Shown here one piece after another: positions 50,521 through 57,525 of a DNA stretch of 64,000 nucleotides (positions within the stretch are counted from its first letter, which is position 1; every line of letters starts with the position of its first letter). Made by a program: the position numbers and the translations under genes. This DNA comes from JACQGZ01 sp036004665 (GTDB taxonomy: Bacteria > Sysuimicrobiota > Sysuimicrobiia > Sysuimicrobiales > Humicultoraceae), in NCBI GenBank assembly GCA_036004665.1, contig DASYRG010000018.1:9925-73924 (forward strand). Reading direction: 5' to 3'. The notes below the pieces were generated by a model that was not told the origin of the DNA, did not search any database, and saw nothing but the letters and a program-made list of their open reading frames with translations.

Positions 50521-51561
50521 ACTGTGTTCCTCCTTCGGACGCGGGTCGCCTCGGCCGGGCGGTTCGGCATCGCGCTCTTTCACGCGTTTGGCAATCCTTA
50601 TAGCCTCGACGAAGCACGCGCGTGTCGGGACCACCGTTCGCGCCAGGGTCTGGACGCCGGGCTCGGCCAGCTCGCCGCCGACGGCGTCTATCTGGACATC
50701 AACGAGTTCAAGGGGAAGAAGCCCCTGATCCGACGCGGGAGGACGCGTCACTTTTCCCCCACGGAGCTGGATGTGGCTCAAGGAGCGTCGGTTCCGATCC
50801 AGAGCAGCGGTTCGAGCGGTCGACCCACGTTTCGAGCCTCTTCGGAATCGACGCGCTGAAACTCCAGGCGTCTTTTGTCCCGCTGGTCGTCGACGTCCTG
50901 CAGATGGACCACCTTCCGGCGGTTCTCTACTTTCCGTTTTCCACGGGGCTGGCGCACCTCATCGCCTTCACGCTGGCCGGCTTCCCACCGGCCGCGTGGT
51001 TTTCCCAAATTCAGGTCGGCCCCGCCTGGCGCCCTCCCGATCGGCGCCTGTTCACCCCCCGCCTGGCCGCCATGTTGCGATCGATACGCCTCCCGAAGCG
51101 GCGATTCGCCGATATCCAGCACCCGGCCCCTCTGGCCCGGTGGCTCCAGCGGCATTGCCCCGAGGGCGCACTGGTCGGGACGTTTCCCGGCTCTGCCCTG
51201 CATCTGGTCAAAGCGATCGCACCTCGCGCGTTTCGGGCAAGTCTACTTCTCCTGGACGCTGCCGCATCTCAGAGATCTGGTGCGGCAGGACGCCGTCATC
51301 GTGTCTTCCGATGGCCGCGGCCTCGCCATCCTCGACCCCTCAGCCCCCGCGGCTTTGGGGTCGACGTGGATCGTCGGGATGGTGGGCACTCTGCGCAGCC
51401 TGGTGGAATTGCTGGACGGAATTTCCGCCGGTACCGCAGAGCGGAGGGAGAGTGTGATCGTCGACAGCCCCGCCAGCCCTGTGCTTCAACAGGCGATGGA
51501 TCGAGAGGGCTTCGAGCCGCCGGATCGTGACGGCGACTTCCTGATCGTTCAGCGTCCGTAG
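50521..51561 (+). pseudogene. Decayed gene: acyl-adenylate/LuxE-like N-part with a shifted, unrelated-looking tail
   Basis: Three frame segments are needed. Segment 1 (50521 to about 50835) includes LDINEFKGKKPLIRRGRTRHF and PIQSSGSSGRPT, the phosphate loop of acyl-protein synthetase (LuxE)/phenylacetate-CoA ligase-type enzymes. Segment 2 (about 50835-51225, another frame) continues SSLFGIDALKLQASFVPLVVDV and WLQRHCPEGALVGTFPG. Segment 3 (about 51225-51561, back to the first frame) reads RQDAVIVSSDGRGLAILDP and ends DREGFEPPDRDGDFLIVQRP, resembling the end of a GNAT acetyltransferase. The gene is much shorter than an intact ligase. Confidence 0.65.
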
Positions 51562-51857
51562 GGAGTAGACACGCAAATGCCTCCGCATCCTCCGGCCATC
51601 GCGGGAATGATAGAAATCTCCGCGCGGTCGTCGAGGGGAGTGGCCAGGCCCTCGAGCAAGCGCACGTCCTGGTTGTTGACGAAGACGTTCACGAACTGAT
51701 GCAACTGGCCGCTGCCGTCGACAAGACGATCGGCGAGCCCTGGGTAGCGCCCGCCCAGTTCCTCGATGGCCCCGGCCAGCGTCCCGGCGGATACGGTCGT
51801 GACGCGCTCACCGTTCGTGTAGCGGCGCATCGGCGTGGGAATGCGTACCGTGGCCAT
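51549..51857 (-). CDS. MoaD/ThiS-family sulfur carrier, CysO-like, with C-terminal tail beyond GG
   Basis: 102 residues from ATG 51855-51857 with GGAGG upstream. A ubiquitin-fold carrier like CysO: VRIPTPMRRYTNGE, QLHQFVNVFVNNQDVRLLEGLATPLDD, ISIIPAMAGG. Carriers of this kind normally end at the GG, which is adenylated and turned into a thiocarboxylate. Here 12 more residues follow (CGGICVSTPYGR), so a protease must trim it, or the later CGG is used. It overlaps neither gene fully but starts 22 bases past thrC, in the same operon. Confidence 0.88.
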   Translation of the reverse strand: MATVRIPTPMRRYTNGERVTTVSAGTLAGAIEELGGRYPGLADRLVDGSGQLHQFVNVFVNNQDVRLLEGLATPLDDRAEISIIPAMAGGCGGICVSTPYGR

Positions 51858-51879
51858 CTCGTCCTCCGTTCTCGCGATG

Positions 51880-53109
51880 CTACGTCGCGTGCACCAGGGC
51901 GGCTTCCTCAAATGACCGCAGGGTCGCCGCGATCCGCACTGACGGAGGCAGCGCGCCCTCGAGCGCCTCCTGCGTCTTCAACCCCATGCCGGTGATATAG
52001 GCAACGGTCACATCGTCCGGGTCGATCGCGCCGATCCGGGCCAGCTTCCTCAAGACCGCCACCGTCACGCCACCGGCCGTCTCTGTGAAGATCCCCTCCG
52101 TGCGCGCGAGCAGCTCGATGCCCTCCACGATCTCGTCCTCGGCCGCGGCCTCGATCCGGCCGTCGGTTGCACGCGCTGCCGCAATAGCGTAGCGACCGTC
52201 GGCGGGGGCGCCGATAGCCAGCGAGTGCGCGATCGTCTTGGGCCGCACCGGACGGATCCGATCGGTACCATCCTGGAACGCTGTAGCCACTGGGCTACAT
52301 CCTTCCGGCTGCGCGCCGTGGATGCGCGTATGCGCCTCGGAGATCAGGCCCAGTTCGGTCATTTCCTGAAATCCTCGGTGGATCTTCGCCAGGAGGTTCC
52401 CAGAGGCGATCGGCACGACCACGGCGTCGGGCGCGCGCCAGCCCAGCTGCTCGGCCACCTCAAACGCCAGGGTCTTCCCGCCCTCGCCGTAGAACGGCCT
52501 AAGGTTGACGTTGAGGAAGGCCCAGCTGTGTTCCTCAGCGATCTCTGCGCAGAGCCGGTTGACCGCATCGTAGTCGCCGTCTACCTCCACGACCGTCGGA
52601 CCGTACACTGCCGAGGCCAGGATCTTCCCCCGCTCGATCCCCGCCGGGACGAAGACACAGGCGCGCATGCCGGCGCGCGCGGCATGGGCCGCGACTGAGT
52701 TCGCCAGGTTGCCGGTGCTGGCGCAGGCGAGGACCTCGAACCCGAAGCGCCGCGCGGTCGCGGTGCCGATCTCCACTGCCCGGTCTTTGAAAGACCACGT
52801 GGGATTCACGGCGTCATTCTTGACGTAGAGCCAGCGCAGACCGAGCGATTCGCCCAAATGCGGCGCGGGCACCAGCGGCGTGAACCCGGCTGAGAGGTCG
52901 ATGGCCGGATCATGCGCGACCGGGAGCAGGTCGGCATAGCGCCAGAGCGTCCGGGGACCCGCTTCGATGCGCTCCCGCAGCCTCAGGCCGCGGAGCGCCT
53001 CCAGATCGTAGACCGCCTCCAAGGGACCCAGGCAGATCTCGCAGACGTACACCGGCCCCACCGGCACCTCCGCCCCGCACTCGCGACAGCGCAGCCGCTC
53101 AACGGACAT
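51880..53109 (-). CDS. thrC: Threonine synthase-family PLP enzyme with zinc-ribbon N-terminus
   Basis: About 409 residues from ATG 53109 (GGAGGG nine bases upstream); a TTG at 53142 overlapping the thrB stop is the alternative. The N-terminus has a CxxC...CxxC ribbon (LRCRECGAEV and VYVCEICLG). The fold-type II PLP domain has the Schiff-base lysine in NPTWSFKDRAVEIG, and phosphate-cradle segments CASTGNLANSVAAHAARAG and PIASGNLLAKIHRG. Known activity: O-phosphohomoserine to threonine. Members of this family also include cysteate synthase, so a sulfur-transfer variant is possible given the carrier gene next to it and the SAM riboswitch upstream. Confidence 0.88.
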   Translation of the reverse strand: MSVERLRCRECGAEVPVGPVYVCEICLGPLEAVYDLEALRGLRLRERIEAGPRTLWRYADLLPVAHDPAIDLSAGFTPLVPAPHLGESLGLRWLYVKNDAVNPTWSFKDRAVEIGTATARRFGFEVLACASTGNLANSVAAHAARAGMRACVFVPAGIERGKILASAVYGPTVVEVDGDYDAVNRLCAEIAEEHSWAFLNVNLRPFYGEGGKTLAFEVAEQLGWRAPDAVVVPIASGNLLAKIHRGFQEMTELGLISEAHTRIHGAQPEGCSPVATAFQDGTDRIRPVRPKTIAHSLAIGAPADGRYAIAAARATDGRIEAAAEDEIVEGIELLARTEGIFTETAGGVTVAVLRKLARIGAIDPDDVTVAYITGMGLKTQEALEGALPPSVRIAATLRSFEEAALVHAT

Positions 53110-53138
53110 CCTCCCTTGCCCTCCCTCCGCCGGCTCCG

Positions 53139-54038
53139 TCAAATCTCCAAAGCCCCGCGCGGCTCGATTGATGTCAGCAGGATGCGGCTCTCAAGGCCGG
53201 CGTGCCTGAACGCCTCGCCCATGGCCTGGGCCACACCCTGCGCCGCTGCCGGTGCGGTCAGTGCGGCAACGGTTGGTCCCGAGCCGCTCAGCACCGCACC
53301 GTATGCGCCGGCTGCCTTCGCTTCAGCGACGACTCGATCGAACCCCGGCACCAGGTGCCGCCGGTAGGGCTGGTGGAGCCGATCGTCGAGCGCTGAGCCC
53401 AGGAGACCGGGCTGCTCCTGAGACAGCGCCACCAGCAGCAGGCCCGAATGCCCCAGATTGAAGACGGCGTCCTCCAAGGCGACCTGCCGTGGCAGCGCGG
53501 CGCGAGCCGCCGCGGTGTCGACCTGCCGCGATGGCGTGACGAGGACGATGGCCAGGGGAAATCCGGGCAGGATGCGCGCCCAGCGCAACCGCGCACCATC
53601 CCGCGCGACCACCACCACCCCACCGAAGAGGGCGGCGGCCACGTTATCCGGATGCCCCTCCAGGTCCGTCGCGGCGATCAGCAAGTCGTCGGCGCCCAGC
53701 GCACCGCCCAACAGACGGTTCGCGGCCACGAGACCGCCGACGATGGCCGCGGCGCTGCTCCCCAGACCGCTGCGCAGCGGAATCGGCGAGTGGGCCTGCA
53801 GGGCGAACGCGCCCCGATACCCGGCGCGGTCCGCGACACTCGTCGCGCTGCGGTAGATGAGGTTGGAGGCGTCTTGGGCGACGTCCACACCGGTGACCGT
53901 CACCTGGGGAGAGGTCGCGGGCGCGAGCGTGACCTCCGCGTGCATACCGACGGCGGCGGCCAGGACGTCGAAGCCGGCACCCAGATTGGCAACGGTCGCC
54001 GGGACGCGCACGGTCACGCGATCGATCGCAACGGCCAC
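53139..54038 (-). CDS. thrB: Homoserine kinase (GHMP family)
   Basis: 299 residues from GTG 54036-54038 with GGGAGG upstream. GHMP motifs: VRVPATVANLGAGFDVLAAAVG at the start, the ATP loop IPLRSGLGSSAAAIVGGLVAANRLLG, and GAVLSGSGPTVAALT near the C-terminus. It makes O-phosphohomoserine, the shared precursor of threonine and, in some organisms, methionine. It is the first gene after a SAM-I riboswitch and terminator. A longer open frame upstream only reads through the riboswitch. Confidence 0.94.
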   Translation of the reverse strand: MAVAIDRVTVRVPATVANLGAGFDVLAAAVGMHAEVTLAPATSPQVTVTGVDVAQDASNLIYRSATSVADRAGYRGAFALQAHSPIPLRSGLGSSAAAIVGGLVAANRLLGGALGADDLLIAATDLEGHPDNVAAALFGGVVVVARDGARLRWARILPGFPLAIVLVTPSRQVDTAAARAALPRQVALEDAVFNLGHSGLLLVALSQEQPGLLGSALDDRLHQPYRRHLVPGFDRVVAEAKAAGAYGAVLSGSGPTVAALTAPAAAQGVAQAMGEAFRHAGLESRILLTSIEPRGALEI

Positions 54039-54055
54039 GCCGCAGCCTCCCTTGC

Positions 54056-54095
54056 ATACAAAAATCCCCTCCACTTCCTGCTCAGGAGGGGATTT
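54056..54095 (-). terminator. Riboswitch-controlled intrinsic terminator before thrB
   Basis: On the minus strand, arms AAATCCCCTCC and GGAGGGGATTT (54085-54095 and 54062-54072) form an 11-base stem followed by a T tract at 54056-54062. It directly follows the SAM-I aptamer, so it is the expression platform: SAM binding should favour this hairpin and stop transcription before thrB. Confidence 0.9.
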
Positions 54096-54099
54096 CACC

Positions 54100-54201
54100 C
54101 TCTTATCCGCCGGAACTGGGGTCCGCGGGGGTTGGCACCTTGCCAGATCGGCAGGTTGCCGGGGGTCATCGGGCCCATCCCTCACCCACTCTTGATAAGA
54201 G
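54100..54201 (-). promoter_or_regulatory. SAM-I (S-box) riboswitch
   Basis: The minus strand matches the SAM-I consensus: P1 arms CTCTTATC and GATAAGAG (54194-54201 and 54100-54107), then AAGAGTGGGTGAGGGA, the conserved TGGCCCGATGA-like GGGCCCGATGA, CCGGCAACC and the AAGGTGCCAA segment before the P4 region. An intrinsic terminator follows 4 bases later. It controls thrB-thrC-carrier. S-box control normally marks methionine or cysteine metabolism, which makes its place here informative. Confidence 0.95.
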
Positions 54202-54226
54202 TTGCTATTCAGTTGTTCGCAACGTA

Positions 54227-54250
54227 GCACAGGGGAGGCGCCTGCGTCAA
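54227..54250 (-). promoter_or_regulatory. Candidate promoter for the riboswitch operon
   Basis: On the minus strand TTGACG (54245-54250) is a good -35 box. About 17-18 bases downstream lies CTACGT/TACGTT as a weak -10. It would start transcription about 20 bases before the SAM-I aptamer, which fits a riboswitch leader. Confidence 0.5.
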
Positions 54251-54523
54251 CGAAGGGTACGTCGTGACGCTGTTTGAGCTCGCAGAGGGCCTGCCGTGAA
54301 GCAGCGCCACACATTCACTCGACGCACTGAGGCAGTTCGAAAACCCTATACAATGGCAATCGTCCGGAGACCAAGAAGTCTTTCGCACGGGCAGACGCCA
54401 TGACATCGTCCGCCCTGATCCGCTGGAGGGGACTCGCCCTGTATCCGCTCCGGGCCGGCACCCGCGAGTCAGCGTCCACGCTCCCGATAACCCGGAAACC
54501 CAGCACCTCGTAGGCCCCCACAA
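54251..54523. other. Intergenic region before the DUF4383 gene
   Basis: About 270 bases. The only signal I see is a TATACAAT box at about 54348-54355 on the plus strand, a possible -10 element for the downstream membrane protein gene. No supported gene or RNA. Confidence 0.4.
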
Positions 54524-55816
54524 ATGGCCCAAGCGCTCACCAGACCGATGCGGGCCCTTATCTGGAGCATTCTCGTGGCCGTGGTGCCCTGGGCGATCCT
54601 GCTCGGCCTCTTCCTGGCGCATACATCTGTCTTTTGGATGTTCGCGATGCGGGACCCTCGCTCTGCGGTGCTGATCGGCGCCGTCTACGTTGGAGCCACG
54701 ATCTACTACGTCCTCGCATTTCGAGAGAATGATTGGGAGCAGACGAAGAGCGGCATCGAGGGCGCCTTCATCGTATCGGCGGTTCTCCTCACGGCAGTCG
54801 CCCTGCACTGGTCCTCGATCCGCCCCTGGCACCTGATGACGATCCTCTGGCTGATCGCGTATTATGGGCCGCTCCTGCTCATCCCCATTCTCTTCCGGCG
54901 GGAGGAGAATCTCACAGACAGACCCAGTGAGGGAGGGCGCTTAAACGCAGCGTGGCGACGCTGGCTGGTCCTCCGTGGCGTGATCTACCTCGGCTTGACG
55001 GTCTTCGCGTTCCTCTTTGCCCCTGTCATGGCCGCACGCTGGGCCTGGCCGATCGACGCGCTGGAGGTACGGATGTTTCTAGGGCAGCCCGCAACGTTCG
55101 CCTGGGCAGGCGTCAACGTCCTGCGCGGTCATGTCCTGTGGCGCCGATACCGGTTGCACCTCATCTACGTCGCGATCCTGGGACTGGCCCAGTTCAGCGG
55201 TCTCGTCTTGATCCGAACGGCCTACCACTGGGGCTCGCTCCTTGGCGTCTTGCTGCCTCTGCTCTTTGCTGAGTGGATCATCACGCCCGTGCTGTTTCTC
55301 TCGGGGCACAAGACCGCCCTCGCCAGCCGACAGGGAATCGCCGCGGCAAGGACACCACGGGTCGCAGAGGGTCCGGGCTGGGACCCGTACGTCCGATATG
55401 GGGTGAGCCTGCTTGGGGCCACCTATCTTGCCATTGGGATCCTCGGGTTCATCCCGATCGAAGCCCTCAACCCGGTGCAACCCGGGGGTGTTGGGGCTAC
55501 TTACCTGCTGCGACACATCGCCGTCAACTGGCTCCATAACATCGTCCATATCCTGATCGGAGTGACCGGGTTGATGGCAGTGCGAAGAGCTGGCGGGACC
55601 CGGCTCTGGGGGAACATGACTGGGGTCGTTCTTCTGCTCTTGTTTCTCACCGGGTTGGGGCAGGCCGTGATCCTGGACTTCCCCATCGACCAGTCACTGC
55701 TCGGACTGGTTCCCCTGAACTCGGCGGGACACACCTTCCATTTCGCAACGGGCGTGATTGCGCTCATCCTCGGGCGTACCCCGGGAGCTCCCGACCGTCG
55801 AAGCCCTGAACTGTGA
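54524..55816 (+). CDS. DUF4383-domain polytopic membrane protein
   Basis: 430 residues with about eleven or twelve membrane helices. The C-terminal four-helix section (about residues 290-420) fits DUF4383: VNWLHNIVHILIGVTGLMA and LNSAGHTFHFATGVIALILG, with conserved N, H and H residues. The N-terminal part is a different array of helices with short basic loops. Function unknown. Its stop overlaps the next start in GTGA. Confidence 0.75.
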   Translation: MAQALTRPMRALIWSILVAVVPWAILLGLFLAHTSVFWMFAMRDPRSAVLIGAVYVGATIYYVLAFRENDWEQTKSGIEGAFIVSAVLLTAVALHWSSIRPWHLMTILWLIAYYGPLLLIPILFRREENLTDRPSEGGRLNAAWRRWLVLRGVIYLGLTVFAFLFAPVMAARWAWPIDALEVRMFLGQPATFAWAGVNVLRGHVLWRRYRLHLIYVAILGLAQFSGLVLIRTAYHWGSLLGVLLPLLFAEWIITPVLFLSGHKTALASRQGIAAARTPRVAEGPGWDPYVRYGVSLLGATYLAIGILGFIPIEALNPVQPGGVGATYLLRHIAVNWLHNIVHILIGVTGLMAVRRAGGTRLWGNMTGVVLLLLFLTGLGQAVILDFPIDQSLLGLVPLNSAGHTFHFATGVIALILGRTPGAPDRRSPEL

Positions 55817-56420
55817 GCCCCCGGCGTGGAGGCACATTGCTGTTTCTCGGAACCGGAGCCACCCCGCCCCCGGCCGGACGGAAAACACGGCCATGCTGCT
55901 GCGGTATGGTGGCCTGGCCATCCTCTTCGACGCGCCCCCTGACCTCGGAGTCGAGGATCTCCCCGTCCGCCCCCGCGCGATCTTCCTCACCGACCGGGAC
56001 AGCGACTTCGTTCGCTCGGCCCGCCGAATGGCTTCGGCGCTGGGCATCCCCCTGGAGGCGTCCGGGCGTCTGGCGGAGCCGATCGTCATCGAGCCGTATC
56101 GCGTCGTCCACACGCGCACTCACCCTACATACGGCTATCGGATCCGGGGAAAGCGTACGGTGGTCTACGCACCTGAGTTCTATCGGTTCCCGCGCCGGCT
56201 GGTCGCGGGCGCCAACGTGGCCATTCTGGACGGCGCCACCTGGGGTCGCAACGTCCGCTTCGCGCGCGAGGCTGGCGGCCACAAGGACGCGGCCCAATCG
56301 GCGCGCCTGGCGCGGGCGCTGAACGTTGGGCGAGTCTACCTCACTCATGTCGGCAAGCGGACCGAGGCTCACGGGCCGGACTCGCTCAAGGTGCGGGACG
56401 GACAGCGGCTCCGCCTCTAG
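55813..56420 (+). pseudogene. Metallo-beta-lactamase-fold gene with frameshift and lost metal motif
   Basis: From GTG 55813 the first frame reads RRGGTLLFLGTGATPPPAGR, a typical MBL beginning. About 55880 (ACGGAAAAC) the conserved sequence moves to another frame: NTAMLLRYGGLAILFDAPPDL through LTHVGKRTEAHGPDSL to the stop at 56420. One missing G would explain this. The usual HxHxDH metal motif is replaced by FLTDRDSDFV, so even a repaired product would lack normal metal binding. It may be a non-catalytic relative or a decaying gene. Confidence 0.65.
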
Positions 56421-56495
56421 GGGCGGATTCGAACCAGGGAATATTCTCCGTTCACGGCCCCTGAAACGTTAACCGATCAATTGGAGGTGAATCGC

Positions 56496-56807
56496 TTGTA
56501 TCTGGTCCGCTTTGCCTATGATGTGCTGCCAATGAACCGCGACCGTGCGGTGGCACTGATCCGCCAGGAGGTGGCGGCCGCGAAGGACCGGGGGCTTACG
56601 GCGCGCCTGCTCGTACCGTTGACGCGCGGACGCGGCGAGCCCGCCCTCGAGTACGAGGTGGAGATCTCCACACTCGATGAGCTCGATGAGTATCGGACGA
56701 CCGCGATGGGATCGGCCAAAAAGACACAAGACTGGATGCGGGAATTCAGCGAGTTCCTCACGCAGCCGCCCGCGGTGACGGTGTATCGCCTGGACAAGGG
56801 CCGATGA
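56496..56807 (+). CDS. Small hypothetical alpha/beta-barrel-like protein
   Basis: 103 residues from TTG 56496, chosen for GGAGGTG six bases upstream. The pattern LVRFAYDVLPMNRDRAVALIRQEVAAAKDRGLTARLLVPL ... ALEYEVEISTLDELDEY resembles dimeric ferredoxin-like (Dabb/NIPSNAP-type) domains. No catalytic residues recognised. Confidence 0.6.
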   Translation: MYLVRFAYDVLPMNRDRAVALIRQEVAAAKDRGLTARLLVPLTRGRGEPALEYEVEISTLDELDEYRTTAMGSAKKTQDWMREFSEFLTQPPAVTVYRLDKGR

Positions 56808-56907
56808 TCGTGGCGGTGAGCGCCTCCCTGCCTGAGTCCGTCACCGTGCGGGATTTGTCCGGCCAACCCGCACCCGCGGACCGAGTGTTGCCTTGGGTGT
56901 ACTTCAG

Positions 56908-57163
56908 TCACACTGCTCCGCGGTCCAGCGTGTCCTTGCCGGATTGCCGTTTCAGCTTCGCCACTTCGTCAGCCGCGCTGCTCTTGACGATCCTGGTTTC
57001 AGCCCATTGCCCCACGGAGCTCGGTCGAGTGTCTGCGAGAAGACGATCTTCGGCGTCGAGTTCAACTTGTCGGCGAACGGCTTGTCTTCTCCCTCCGTCA
57101 CTTCCGGCCAGTATCAGCGAACATGCGATAGGTCACTCTACCGAGCAAGATCGTGTCTATCAC
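56908..57163 (-). pseudogene. Relic of a RibD-C/dihydrofolate-reductase-family gene
   Basis: On the minus strand, three frames together give LLGRVTYRMFAD, WPEVTEGEDKPFADKLNSTPKIVFSQTLDRAPWG and WAETRIVKSSAADEVAKLKRQSGKD, in the order found in RibD C-terminal/DHFR-like proteins. In-frame stops and shifts fall between the blocks, and the 5' half and the end are missing. The gene is dead. It sits at the left edge of the tRNA-fragment islands. Confidence 0.7.
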
Positions 57164-57229
57164 CTTCCTTATTGGACAGCTCCCTGTAACGAAATTGGTG
57201 TTAGAATTTCTGGGTTTCTCATCGAAAAC

Positions 57230-57273
57230 GCAGAAAGGGCGCGGGTTTCAGCCCGCGCCAGCGCCCTCTCTGC
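57230..57273. repeat. Palindrome beside the left tRNA-Ala fragment
   Basis: Outer arms 57230-57242 and 57261-57273 (12 of 13 pair) and a competing inner stem GGCGCGGG/CCCGCGCC (57238-57245 with 57252-57259). It ends 11 bases before the tRNA fragment at 57284. A palindrome also precedes each of the other two tRNA copies. Confidence 0.65.
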
Positions 57274-57283
57274 ATCTTAGGGG

Positions 57284-57311
57284 GACGAGCGGATTCGAAC
57301 CGCCGACCCCC
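57284..57311 (-). repeat. 28-base fragment matching the 3' end of tRNA-Ala
   Basis: The 28 bases match the T arm and acceptor start of the tRNA-Ala gene at 60819-60894 exactly (positions 60826-60853). There is no 5' half, so it is not a tRNA gene. It is the oldest-looking of three copies and may mark a former integration boundary. Confidence 0.7.
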
Positions 57312-57525
57312 CAGGATTAGATGGGTTTTGCAAATCATGCAATCTCTTAGCGGACGTGCTTCCCCGTGCCCGGTTCGGGCGGCGGATCCGGTTCCTCCCG
57401 GCGGCGCTGGAAGGAGTTCGTCAGAAGCGGCCGGCGCGGTCTGCCTGCGAAGAACGGGAAGGACGAGCGAACACTTCTGTCTCGATGCGCGCTGCAGCAG
57501 AGTGTCGCAACTCTCGCCTGCTCAG
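57312..57525. other. Region after the left tRNA fragment
   Basis: Just over 200 bases up to the SulP gene stop. I see no convincing gene, RNA or terminator with a T tract here. Confidence 0.35.

Noticed and set aside
54039..54314. 92-codon N-terminal extension of thrB
   Set aside because: It reads through the terminator and SAM-I aptamer; the GTG at 54038 has a good ribosome binding site and starts the conserved GHMP motif.
56804..57280. Plus-strand 158-codon open frame after the small protein gene
   Set aside because: Antisense of the DHFR-family relic, low-complexity Ser/Arg content, no ribosome binding site.
57284..57311. Possible additional tRNA gene
   Set aside because: Only the T arm and part of the acceptor are present; no D arm or anticodon arm.
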